Origin: Oxytricha trifallax
Lineage: Eukaryota > Ciliophora > Spirotrichea > Sporadotrichida > Oxytrichidae
Direction: 5' to 3'
Length of the DNA stretch: 64,000 bases
NCBI GenBank assembly: GCA_000711775.1
Contig: ARYC01000025.1
Coordinates: forward strand, 32,473 to 96,472
Shown here: positions 32,001-39,505 of the stretch, one piece after another
Layout of the letters: each line of letters opens with the position of its first letter
Position numbering within the stretch: the first letter of the stretch is position 1
Translations under genes and position numbers: made by a program
Notes under the pieces: generated by a model
What the model was told of the DNA's origin: nothing
The model's input: the letters and a program-made list of their open reading frames with translations, nothing else
Databases searched by the model: none

Positions 32001-33814
32001 TTACAGATAAAGATTTTTCCCCTTCTACTAAGTTGACCAATATCACTGGATTTAATTTGTGAGGGAATACTAGCTTAAATCCATTGTTATTTAAATGCAA
32101 TTTATTAAATATCATCATATTTATATAACGAAGTATTAATCTAACGAAGTTTATAATAGCTTGATTGTTAAAAATCTGAAATTTCAGTACCTTTTTCCAA
32201 ATCTAATGTTCTAAAAGAAGCCAAATCATGCTTCAAAGCAGTGCATGACTTATTTTTAGCATAGAGCTTTTTATCTTCACTTATCATGGAAAATACTAAA
32301 TTTCCGCTGTGAAATAGCCGTATATTAGTATATCTATCAATGAGTTTAAAGAAAAAATGATTATCTATATCTTTGTAATTGAATACCATTTAGTGACCCT
32401 CATTTTTGTGTTAGTATACAAGAGTATTTGAATCAGCATCATGAAATTTGAAAAAAATTTCCATAAAACTTAATTAATCCGGTAATTACAATTGATTTGT
32501 TATAAAATCAACTTCTTTAAAGGTGTTATATGCAACAATTTTAATCAATTTTTTTATTTTAAAATTATCATACAATAAATGATTAGATTTAAAGTAATGT
32601 CTTAGGCCTTCTTTTTAAAAGAACTTTTTGAAAATAGCTTAGTTTTTACTAAAGTCTATTACGTATATTTGTCTATCTGCTTAAATTATGACTGTTCTAA
32701 AGGCTTAAATGAATACGTCATCAATAGCAAATTTGTCATTTTCTTTAATATAAGACTCAATTTTAATATTCCCATCAAGTAGTGTTTCCAAATATATTTT
32801 TTTGAAAAATATGTAATGATAATCATTAAAAACTACGTTAATTATCTTCCCATGTTCTTTAACAGTTTCATGTTTTAATTGAATTAATTCGTATGTTACG
32901 TAAGTTTTAAAATCAAAATTTTTCCAAAATATCATCAATTCTGAATATCTTATATAATAAAAGAAGTCATCACATATGATAGACAAATACTATGTATCAT
33001 ATACTTCAAGTCAAAGATTCATAACGAGATGACTAATGGGTAAATCATAGGATAACAGTAACTCAAGTCCAGTCAATGAATAAATCTTTAAACAAAAGTT
33101 ACTTTAAATTGGAATTCTTTTATTTGTGTTTTCAATTATTTATCTAATTCTTAGAAATCTATTATTGAAGATTTTTCCTGAACCATAATCGTCATCAATA
33201 CAAAAAAATAGTTCTAAATTTTTATTTACTTTGTTAATATCAAAATAATCTTTATTATCCCATTCCTTAGGTTCAATATTGAATATAAAATCGTCTTGAA
33301 TATACCAGGAGCTATCAGAAAATACTCTGAATTTACTTTCCTCTTTATAACTGTCGGAAACAACATCAGTGAAGAAGTCTTCGGCTTAAAGAAAATCATC
33401 TATAAATGGCTTCATTTCTTTTAATTTCTCAATTTTATAAAAAGCCTTTTCTTATTGTTTAAGAGCCTTCTTTTATTCCTCAAGAGTCTCTTAATCTGCA
33501 ATAACTTTAGCTTCTAATTATTCATGCGAGATTACAAGAGACTTTTTAATAGTGTCTTATCCTACCATTATATTTGAAGAACTTTAAGACTGTTGGACTA
33601 TTTAATTTTATTCAATGGGTTGAGAAGATGATGACGGAGGACCTTGAATATTCAAAAAAGGCTCAATGTCTAAGTGAGATTTTTAGCTTTAGTTTACATC
33701 ATCAGATGGAGATTGAGATAGAGGATTTGCTTGTGCAACCTAAATTAGTAAAGATATGTTGTCAGACAACGGAATCTATTGATTCTGAGAATTCTCATTT
33801 TGGGTGGTTTACAT
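19081..33814 (-). CDS. Large TRP/polycystin-like cation channel gene with propeller-like N-terminus, split by transposons and IESs
   Basis: Reading segments join in frame (ciliate code) across this 14.7 kb: 33814-31728, 27728-27618, 27242-27078, 26708-26059, 25436-24113 and 20034-19081. The N-terminus is Ser/Gln-rich (PPSSSSQPIEQNQIVQQSQ), followed by a coiled coil and many strand-turn repeats like WD40 blades. The C-terminal part has six-helix channel features: a pore-like YFIMAFRASTGDF and a last helix FLNIVLLNFIIAVI, then a Gln/Glu-rich coiled coil ending at TGA 19081. Total coding is about 5.2 kb (roughly 1700 aa). Only one in-frame TGA (33011-33013) was found in the N-terminal 690 codons, so this is probably a macronuclear-destined gene carrying eliminated DNA, or a recently decayed one. 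Exact junctions at 27242/27618 and 26709/27071 were not resolved, and about 550 bp inside the fifth segment is probably non-coding. Confidence 0.75.
20119..21182 (+). pseudogene. TBE-2 transposase (42 kDa class, DD34E), one 1-nt deletion
   Basis: From ATG 20119 to TGA 21180-21182 the protein is about 354 aa once one missing base near 20671 is allowed for (FTFN then a shift; TBE-3 has FNTFIQKSW here). Catalytic residues are visible: Asp176 in IHADEA, Asp257 in FVDNLSVHKT, and Glu292 in YSPQFNGIEFYW, spacing DD34E, as in IS630/Tc1-mariner enzymes and TBEs. A helix-rich N-terminus with KRSPSTVRSHC could be the DNA-binding part. The gene begins close to the left inverted repeat. All other codons are intact, so the lesion looks recent or is a sequencing error. 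Confidence 0.9.
21192..21979 (-). CDS. TBE-2 22 kDa class protein (253 aa after splicing)
   Basis: ATG at 21979 (MESMNDAMNRGQAQELIQRF). The core includes YVVGLFLPTMEGTKISFL, IPNYPEISVTNLYDDAMN and YFFGILATIKGDYLKEII. A 26-nt intron at 21425-21450 (GTAAG start; acceptor reads TTTGG where other copies have TAG) is needed to reach KSGTGIFLMKEQ and a Lys/Arg/Glu-rich tail ending at TGA 21192-21194. The gene opposes the transposase. If the acceptor change blocks splicing, the product would end early. Function is unknown; no catalytic motif is recognised. Confidence 0.85.
21425..21450 (-). other. 26-nt intron in the TBE-2 22 kDa gene, acceptor AG changed to GG
   Basis: On the minus strand this runs GTAAGATTTG to CTCTTTGG. 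TBE-3 has CTTTAG at the same place, so the acceptor A appears mutated to G. Removing exactly 26 nt joins SK to KSGTG in frame, as in TBE-1. Confidence 0.6.
22200..22350. repeat. Tandem-like TACTTAATTAGGAGC motifs between the 22 kDa and kinase genes
   Basis: Four copies of GTACTTAATTAGGAGC (22192-22335), some followed by AGCTCCTAA, which makes short inverted repeats. TBE-3 keeps a similar set (58338-58490). TBE-1 and the 60636-61856 deletion element instead have TTGGTACCAATTAAG-type motifs at the same place. The divergent position between two genes suggests a promoter or protein-binding region (inference). Confidence 0.5.
22716..23993 (+). CDS. TBE-2 zinc finger-protein kinase (57 kDa class), intact, 425 aa
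   Basis: A fully open frame from ATG 22716 to TGA 23991-23993. Two C2H2 fingers: Cys30/Cys33...His46/His50 and Cys70/Cys73...His86/His91. Then a Lys/Glu-rich linker and a kinase-like domain with HRDLKPENI (His281; catalytic Asp283), a DFN motif (Asp302) in place of DFG, a GTQGYYPERE activation-segment region and WDVWALAAIIIECDM. The N-lobe is divergent, with no clear Gly-loop. A DNA-binding kinase carried by a transposon is typical of TBEs; its substrate is unknown. This is the best-preserved copy in the window, since the other TBE copies are broken. Confidence 0.93.
24113..25436 (-). CDS. Channel gene, middle segment (pre-S1 to S2 region)
   Basis: Minus-strand coding from the IES border at 25436 (SLWTVSLKFNNNSIFN) through YCYMLEKK-like and ERYAKRFFINQFYLYLIFLL to LKLTCVGYLLLQEYIKS near 24790. 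It resumes about 24200 (NIMVFIEYYELLMISRIGF) and reaches the TBE-2 border at 24113-24115. The 24200-24790 stretch has frequent TGAs and is also present in copy 2, so it is probably an older IES or intron. The first hydrophobic helices of the channel lie here. No TGA interrupts the coding parts in copy 1; copy 2 has one. Confidence 0.8.
25437..26058. repeat. Inverted-repeat IES with AGGGCT pointer, containing a small TIR element
   Basis: The two flanks share AGGGCT (25437-25442 and 26059-26064). The outer arms (25437-25560 and 25940-26058) are reverse complements. Related single arms occur at 41715-41870 and 55690-55800. Deleting 25437-26058 joins NGNSP to SLWTV in the channel frame. Short identical sequences at both ends are what hypotrich IES junctions (pointers) look like. 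Confidence 0.75.
25690..25927. mobile_element. 238-bp MITE-like element with ATGTTGGATCC termini
   Basis: Terminal inverted repeats of about 38 bp begin GATGTTGGATCCGAAAACTT on the left, with the complement ending GGATCCAACATC on the right. It sits in the loop of the IES 25437-26058. No coding capacity. Confidence 0.75.
26059..26708 (-). CDS. Channel gene segment, open frame between two hairpin elements
   Basis: About 215 codons without TGA: RASIFKLPFYSESGCYDYII, FQFIGSFTVNKPLKQFNY, NPLKLHVKIYVVLNKYEYYL, INPPISPQICPPHLSKG and finally VIKFNGNSP at the IES border. It probably belongs to the region between the propeller-like part and the channel. The upstream border lies at the 26709-27071 hairpin; the exact junction was not resolved because no tried pointer kept the frame. 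Confidence 0.7.
26709..27071. repeat. 363-bp hairpin element in the channel gene
   Basis: Arms 26709-26869 and 26912-27071 are almost perfect reverse complements; the inner part contains CATACCTGGAGCGAGATTAC. A 42-bp loop separates them. The minus-strand frame at 26581-26787 partly runs into the arm, so the real coding border lies near 26708. Non-autonomous element or IES. Confidence 0.8.
27078..27242 (-). CDS. Channel gene segment between two small elements
   Basis: A short open stretch (SSYDLTLHVMQFDINNVIIP then KIADINDKRKLEINLD) with the same strand-turn style as the propeller-like part. It is flanked by the GGAAGTTTCC element (27243) and the hairpin (27071). Another frame is also open here, so frame assignment is tentative. 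Confidence 0.45.
27243..27617. mobile_element. 375-bp GGAAGTTTCC small element in the channel gene
   Basis: Left GGGGGGAAGTTTCCTGCCCC and right GGCAGGAAACTTTTCCCCC terminal repeats. The right end also has an internal partial repeat (GGGGCAGGAAACTTCCG, 27576-27592). The interior is closely related to 54430-54770. No protein gene. Confidence 0.8.
27618..27728 (-). CDS. Channel gene segment (propeller-like), bordering the TBE-like element
   Basis: After removal of 27732-31724 with one AAT, the minus-strand frame passes from SDDLTC into ILQTLTMTEHQIVLVQVENN and IIINKYKIENNTLIKK. The result looks like one more propeller blade. This is direct evidence that the 27732 element interrupts the same gene. 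Confidence 0.7.
27759..28815 (+). pseudogene. Transposase of the TBE-like element (DD34E), several lesions
   Basis: The N-terminal part (VYASIKEISKTLNLSEKIVK) looks like a helix-turn-helix. The middle has QRAKIFHRNFPEIKISTSS, matching the TBE motif QRAIMFHRQFPELKISAQS. Catalytic motifs are VYLDETIFKP, FLDNLRAHHS and AAYSSKCNCIENIFSRVK, with 34 residues between the second Asp and the Glu. Breaks: TGA near 27967, TGA near 28183 and a shift in a G-run near 28372. It ends at TGA 28813-28815. The family is assigned by motif; activity is lost. Confidence 0.8.
28875..29569 (-). CDS. 22 kDa class protein of the TBE-like element (intron-containing)
   Basis: The open frame includes AGYHLPSYKKTSMRFIKDVL, NVPNYPELGVLNIFNYVKDD and FFYGVLGTLKNEWLTQIV, aligning with the TBE 22 kDa core (IPNYPEISVTNLY, YFFGILATIKGDYL). 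Removing a 32-nt intron (29081-29112) joins to KRKGKALSLLKQKSLGRKQP and a Lys/Gln-rich tail to TGA 28875-28877. First internal ATG is 29467, but homology extends upstream to a TGA at 29570, so the N-terminus may be damaged. The largely intact frame contrasts with the broken transposase. Confidence 0.75.
29081..29112 (-). other. 32-nt intron in the TBE-like 22 kDa gene
   Basis: Minus strand GTAAGCGTAC to CTATATAG, at the same codon position as the TBE introns. Its middle is the palindrome ACATAAATATTTATGT (29089-29104), one of a family of hairpins in this element. Splicing gives a longer, more TBE-like C-terminus than reading through. Confidence 0.7.
29570..30174. repeat. Intergenic region with a cluster of TTTATGT...ACATAAA hairpins
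   Basis: Short inverted motifs of about 22 bp occur at 29722-29744, 29762-29785, 29892-29914, 29922-29945 and 30060-30081, with degenerate ones near 29600 and 29640. Two further copies lie inside the 22 kDa gene (29089-29104, 29221-29236). No protein gene is seen here. This region separates the 22 kDa class gene from the zinc finger-kinase gene and may hold their promoters. Confidence 0.55.
30175..31676 (+). pseudogene. Zinc finger-pseudokinase of the TBE-like element
   Basis: From ATG 30175: a Ser-rich start, then two finger-like motifs (YECLLCKNIYTGIELK, and CQVCIQNNELKAYKTKELL followed by HLNSH), then a region collinear with the TBE kinase. Where TBE-2 has VHRDLKPEN this gene has VYRYLSPKT (31288-31314), losing the catalytic Asp, and the DFN motif is replaced by TNYQ. 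The C-terminal part reads LPKCERFFLKYITKDFDDLP and ends at TGA 31674-31676. Several TGAs and shifts occur (near 30370, 30450, 30710 and later), so it is decayed, but the substitutions suggest a kinase-dead lineage. Confidence 0.65.
31728..33814 (-). CDS. Channel gene, N-terminal segment (Ser/Gln-rich head, coiled coil, propeller-like repeats)
   Basis: Start at ATG 33814 (MQTTQNENSQNQQIPLSDN). Then comes a Ser/Gln-rich tract, a coiled coil (ADQETLEEQKKALKQQEKAF), and repeated units of four short strands with Asp/Asn turns (for example KYEFQSDLINCTPESYIFF, VTDDNLIGVILDLKNLTLI). The style is that of a WD40-type propeller, though canonical GH...WD dipeptides are not clear. About 695 codons contain a single TGA (33011-33013). 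The segment ends exactly at the AAT of the 27732-31724 element. The plus-strand ORF at 33574-33831 is a shadow of this N-terminus. Confidence 0.8.
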
Positions 33815-33963
33815 TTTTTAAAAACAAATAAGATATGCGTACTCGAAGGTCTAGAAATTCTAAATATTAATTATAATTTAAGTCTGAAACTGACTCATAA
33901 ACTGGATTCAATTAAAATTTATTTAAGCATTAATGGAATTCGAAAAAATAAATTTATAATTAC

Positions 33964-35289
33964 TCACATTTCTGATGTCATCTATTAATTATCATGAAGT
34001 GTATTTGACATTTTATAGTAATGATTATTTTATAAATTTCCATATTGACAATAATAATTTTTAATTTAATAGCTGCGATTTTAACTTCCTTCATTTTTTT
34101 CAGTTTAATATATAGGACTGTAGTCCTTAGAAAACAATGAGGACTTATTGTCTTAATTTTTTAGGTTGATCTGGAAGTCCAATTGACTTTTAATCTTGTA
34201 GTTATTTGATAATTTATTCAATAAATTACTCTACTATGACAATTTGCTCCATGTTTGATGATTCATTACTTGCTATTTCTGTAGAGCCAAGGTTTTGTAG
34301 TGATAGTTTTGGTAATTCTGATTGATATTATTATAATTATAGTTTTAATACTCCTCTTCCTCATAGTAGTCACTGTCATCGCTATCATAAATGTCGTATT
34401 ACTCAAGTATTTTCTATCGTGTTTGGTGAAAATTATTTTATGTTTGGCAATTTTTATTATAATTTCTAGAGCCATTGTCAAATTGGAATGAAAGGTGCTA
34501 TTGATGGCCTTTCTTTGTGGGTCCATTATCTGTGTTAATGTCATTAGTAGTTAAATCCTGATTATTGCTGTTGATCAAGAGATTAAAAGGCTTGAAATTT
34601 TGTGCTACTTAAAGCTTAGCTTAATCAGTGTTGTTTTTTGGGAAGTTTAATTCTTTTGAATTGAATTTATAGATTCTGTAATATAGCTAGGTCTATCGCT
34701 TCAGTGCAATCTTTGATATGATGAAATACTTAGATTAACTTAAATAATCTAACTGTCTAGTCATATTTTTCCCCATTTGATTATTCTGCATTTTTATCTA
34801 GTATCTCATATATCTGCGATGCTAACTTTATTTCTTTGTAAATGAAAATTTTGTCTTATTGTAACAAACATACAGTAGCGCTGTCCCTGTCATCATATCT
34901 TTTAGATCACATATTATTATAAAATAAATTAATCCTGCTTAATTTTCTAACAAATTTAATGCAATAAAAAATTGATTTATCAGTATAATTTGGATCTTTT
35001 TTGCAACATTTAGCTTTCTCTCAATATTTGTGTCAATAAATGTAGGAAAAATTATACATAAAAGAGAGTTGTGGTTAGTTAAAGACTGATGGTTGGCAAC
35101 ACTGTTAAAAAAATAATTGTGTGAAAATTTGTTCACTCTTGCTACTTTTTAAACATATTGTGTACTTTTATATCTTTCAAGTACAAAAACAGAGTCAATA
35201 ATTGATACTGATTGTACTATTCTGGTATCACTAGCATGATTTAAAAAATTCTACATTTTACATTACTCTTTTCTATAAAACACTTTCAT
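33964..35289 (-). CDS. Intact Asn/Gln-rich protein of unknown function, 441 aa
   Basis: A single frame from ATG 35289 to TGA 33964-33966 has no internal TGA in 441 codons, which chance would rarely give in this DNA. The N-terminal third is mixed hydrophobic (DSVFVLERYKS, IQIILINQFFIALNLLENQ, MMTGTALLYVCYNKTKF). The middle is basic. The C-terminal half is Asn/Gln/Tyr-rich with an acidic patch (YDIYDSDDSDYYEEEEY). No domain is recognised. It lies 149 bp upstream of the channel gene on the same strand and could be a separate gene or an upstream part of it. Upstream of it lies a repeat shared with 120-480. Confidence 0.65.
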
Positions 35290-35449
35290 ATATGAATAAT
35301 TTAAAACACAGACTTAAATGCAAGAAATTAAGACAATGTCTAATTTTTTCTAGTAGTATTTGTGATTGCTATTTTTTTATGATCATAAAGCAAATCTTTA
35401 TAATTGCATTACTGATAATGTACAAGTATTTTATATTATAAAATTTAAC

Positions 35450-35760
35450 TTTTTATCACTTATTTTCTTGGCTTTATCATTTTTGTTATATAGATGTTGT
35501 GGTTCTGACTCTCAAACATAAATTAAATTGATTTCCTATAAATTCAAGAATTTATAGGACTAATTTTAAAGCGTGTGAAAGAATTCTTTTTACATTTTAT
35601 AAGAGGATATTGTCATAATTGCCAAAAACTTATTGCTCTGATTAAGTTAAATGTGTGAAATTACATCAAATATAAGAAATAGAATTGTCTTTTTAATTTT
35701 ATTAATAAATACATGCAAGTTTCCATTTAGTTAAAAAGTAATTAAACCCTATGAGATTAA
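35450..35760. repeat. Dispersed repeat, paralogous to 120-480
   Basis: Same orientation and block order as 120-480 (TGTGGTTCTGACTCTCAAA, then AATTTATAGGACTAAT). No coding frame. From 35760 to 37290 only AT-rich DNA is seen, with a short palindrome (GTTGTGGTA...TACCACAAC, 35987-36014). Confidence 0.5.
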
Positions 35761-37291
35761 ATAGAAATGAAATACAAAGTATGAATTAATTAATTAAGCT
35801 ATAGATTTGTACATATAGTAGAATTATAAAAAATATAAATCTATCAGAGTATTAAATGAATATGAATTCCAATATCTGTGAATTAAATTAAATCACTTTT
35901 TAATTTATAAGTTTATCTTGTTCGCCTTATAAACTCTAATATATATCTAGCTTATAAGCAATTTTAAATATTTCTTAAAATATAAAAGTTGTGGTAAAAC
36001 TGATTATACCACAACAAAATTATAGCTCAAATTAAATGGTTAATTTTTTTTACTAACATATTAATAACTAATTTATAATTTTGACTATATTTCTTGTAAG
36101 AGTTATAATCACATATAATTAATAAGCATCTATATTTATAGGCATTTTTCATTATAAAAAGTATTTGTATATCAAAATGAGCTGAGAAGCCCTTTGTTTT
36201 AGTTCTTTTATGTCCCATTTTATTTATATTTAAAATTTACATGTTTGATAACTTATAATTAAAATTTATATGTTCAATGACTATATTTGATATTTAAGAA
36301 GTTGTTTTATAAAATATAAAATATTTCGTATTTAATTAAGAATGTGTATTTCTCAACAATAATAACTAATCTAATTTTATAGAATATATTTAAATAAATA
36401 TTTTAAAAAGCTTTATTTATGAGTATATAAGCTAAATCTATTCGGGCTTATAAGCCCAGATTGATATTTGGAATGTAAACAACAAGAAAAATACAAGCAT
36501 AATTTGTTAAATCATTACTTGAATTAGATATCATTTTTGAAGTCTGCTTTTTAAAGAAATAGATTTTAAAATATTGTTTTTTAGAAAAATTTCCAAGAAA
36601 TATACACGAATTATTTTAGTTTTTTAATCTTTTCTGTTAAGATTACAAAAATGAAATTTAAATTTAGATGCGATTAATTGAAGTTATTTAATTTTATTCA
36701 AAAGTTTATCTTTTGTAAAGCAAGTAAATTTGGTTAAATTTTATTTGCTTTTTCCTATTAATTTTTCTTTAAATTGTAATATTTAATTACTGATATAGAA
36801 AGTTATTAATTGTATATGAATTAAAGTTATTTAAAAGATTGTTAAAAATGTGAGATATAATAAATAAAAATATAATAAATATAACTATTTTTACAAAGAG
36901 AAAAGAGTAATAAACAGTAATTCTCATTAATAATCTTAGCAGTATCTGTAATAGCTTAACCTTAAAATAAACACAAATTCAGATTTTAATACTACAACTT
37001 TAGTCTACAATTTTTAATATCATTTATTGCTCCTCGTATATAGCCTCTAATCTATTATAGTCACTCTTGAGTAATCTTTCTACTTTCTTCTTCATGTATT
37101 AAAATTTTTGCAATACTTTTAGAAATCGTATTATTTTCTTAGAATTCCGCTTTGTGAATATCTTTTAGTTTATAAGCTTTTCCATAAATATTTTGAAGAA
37201 TCTCGCACCTGGATACATTAGCATGTAATAATAGAATAGGATTTAAAATTTAATGGATATATAGTGAAAAACAAATAATAAAAACCAAATA

Positions 37292-37362
37292 TTAAACATA
37301 AGTTCAGGCGGTAAGCACTTAAGCCTTTACATCCTTTGATCAGAGTTCGAATCACACGAAAA
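37292..37362 (+). ncRNA. tRNA-like sequence (A and B box), probably a pseudogene or SINE head
   Basis: An A-box-like TTCAGGCGGTAAGCA and a B-box-like AGTTCGAATCA (consensus GGTTCGANTCC, 9 of 11) are spaced as in tRNA genes, and a partial D-arm can be drawn. The anticodon and T stems do not pair well, so a functional tRNA is unlikely. It could be a degenerate tRNA or a pol III-type retroelement remnant. Confidence 0.3.
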
Positions 37363-37696
37363 CTTTATTTTTAATTTACAGTCTAGTTAATAAATTTTAA
37401 AACAATTAAATTCATAATTTTGATTTGTAAATATTCTACAACCACCCTTATACAGATAATTTTACTCTTTTATGTTATTCAATTGATTTATTAAGTTAAG
37501 GTCTTTATGTATATATACTGTAAAATATATAGGAACAATGATATAAGTTAAAATGATATTTTAATTTAATTTGATAGAATAAAAGTGTCTGGGAAAAATT
37601 AAATTTGATAAAAGTTGACTTTATCAACAACTCCCCAGAAATGAAGCTTTAATATAAGTATTTTTATTCTAATAAAATAGTTTTGATAAAAAGTTG

Positions 37697-38215
37697 GGGG
37701 GGGGGGAAGTTTCCTGCACTGGTTTATTATAAAAAAAATTTTTTAGGGAAGTTTCCTGCACTTTTTTAAATTTTTAAATTTTAAATTTTTTTTAATTAAA
37801 TTTATCTTTACAACAACTATCAACCAACTTCAGGACCAATTTAATTGTTATAATTATACTTTAATTTATTCAATCAATAGTGAATATCAATATTTAGATT
37901 CCAAAAACTTTGACATTCTTCATTGATATTTGTAGGTTCTATCTTTTAAATCTTATATTGCTTTGCTATAGTAATTCCAAATATTATATCCAACTGTTAG
38001 TGTAATTCTGATTCAATTTATCTTGTTCTTATCATGCCTATAATAATGTTAAAGTATATTTTCTTGAGCAACTTCAATGTTGAATAATATGCTCTTATTA
38101 TTTAATGGGTCATAAAAATATTAAATTTGCTAATTTATGTAAAATTTATTTTATTTAACATAGATAAAAAAACAGTGCAGGAAACTTCCTCGAGTGCAGG
38201 AAACTTCCCCCCCCC
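37697..38215. mobile_element. 519-bp GGAAGTTTCC element with 8-bp target duplication
   Basis: The left end is a G-run then GGAAGTTTCCTGCAC; the right end is GTGCAGGAAACTTCCCCC. Each end has a second partial copy just inside (37747-37760, 38177-38190). AAAAGTTG is duplicated at 37689-37696 and 38216-38223. The interior is AT-rich with no gene. Confidence 0.85.
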
Positions 38216-38809
38216 AAAAGTTGAATATTTGGCATTTTCTAAACTATACATAAATTAGAATTTTTGTAAAGATTAGTAATTTGAGGTTTAAAAAAGAAAG
38301 GTTAAAATTATAGCTATTTTTTATTAGATATATTCTTCTCAAAGTATTTTCTTTTTATTATTTAATAGTTCTGTTGAATATTAATCTATTATAGCAAATT
38401 GTATAAAAGAGATTAAATTTAATGATTTAATATTTTTTATGAATTTGTATCACTTTTTAAGAGTTCTTGAAAAATAATTGAAAATACTATAATCAAAATA
38501 TTTGTTAATGATGACATCTGAATTACTGATTGCTTAATTAAAATAAGTAATGAATCTATAAGCAATCTAAGTAGTGCTATTTGAAACCTGGATATCTAAC
38601 ATTTTAGAATATTAAATTATATTATTTTTTATCTATAAGACTTTAGATAAAATTATATGATTAAATCATAAATTTTTAAACAAACTGATTTATTATTTAT
38701 TAAGATCAATTTATGAAAACTAGATATTTTAATTTTACGGTATAGTGTTGAAAAATCCGTATTTTAATAAGTAAATTTAATACTCTTATTTTTACCTATT
38801 TAATTCTAT

Positions 38810-38824
38810 GGGGTTTTGGGGTTT
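38810..38824 (+). repeat. Orphan G4T4G4T3 telomere-like tract
   Basis: GGGGTTTTGGGGTTT occurs alone. The upstream sequence does not match the subterminal repeats of TBE-1 to TBE-4, and no partner end is near. It may be a decayed TBE right end or chance. Confidence 0.35.
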
Positions 38825-38957
38825 ATATTCTAAAAAACCATTAAAAATATTATTAGTTTTTAAATCTTCATATATAAGCTATGAAAGTGAGAGTATATAT
38901 TCATCAATAATTTATATATGGATTATTTTTCTATTAAATTAAAAAGATACTAAATAG

Positions 38958-39505
38958 GGAGTGCCTTCAGGTGACCGTGGATCCCATATGTGTTGCTTTC
39001 TATTTAGGATTCTTTTTGGTTTGGTAATCCGAACCATATAAGCCTAATATTGTCTCATGCAGGAGATGAAAGCGCCCAGAGACCTACCTGCAAATAACAA
39101 CGAGCTAGCGGGGTTCAATCGCCCATGGGAGAGCTCTACAGAGCCGATTTCCCTGCCATTACGCCGTTAGTTGGCAGGGTGGATACAGTCTAACAAGGCT
39201 GGCTAGAAGGGAGGCAGGGGGGGGAAGAAGTGGGACTGCATTCCACACAGTGATGAATGGCGGACGTCAGGAGCACAGAGGAGTCGAGCAATCGCTAGTC
39301 TTTTTCCAAGTTTTCCTCATATAAAGGTTTTTAGGTTTTTTGGAGGCTCAAGGTTATGTGCCACGTCATTCACATCAACAACGTCATGACTCAAGGATGC
39401 AAATATTGGGTCATGTTATGACCCAGAATATCTCGTTATTAACTTAACCCTAACTATTCTATTCTATTCTATTCTATTCTATTCTATTCTATTCTATTCT
39501 ATTCT
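38958..39505 (+). mobile_element. GC-rich island ending in (ATTCT)10, candidate non-LTR retroelement 3' end
   Basis: About 400 bp of near 50 percent GC in AT-rich flanks. An open frame (TAG read as Gln) runs from about 39065 to 39385, including ELAGFNRPWESSTEPISLPL and GGKKWDCIPHSDEWRTSG. It is followed by a 3' portion and ten tandem ATTCT units. A 5'-truncated body with a simple-repeat tail is what LINE insertions look like. No reverse transcriptase motif is present, so the family is not proven. A macronuclear-destined segment is the alternative for the GC-rich part. Confidence 0.4.
39456..39505. repeat. (ATTCT)10 microsatellite
   Basis: Ten perfect ATTCT units directly follow TTAACCCTAACT, forming the tail of the GC-rich island. 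From 39506 to 40740 only AT-rich DNA without a supported gene is seen. Confidence 0.95.

Noticed and set aside
33574-33831. Plus-strand ORF of 85 codons
   Set aside because: It is antisense to the Ser/Gln-rich N-terminus of the channel gene, whose frame is longer, starts with ATG at 33814 and continues into the propeller-like part.
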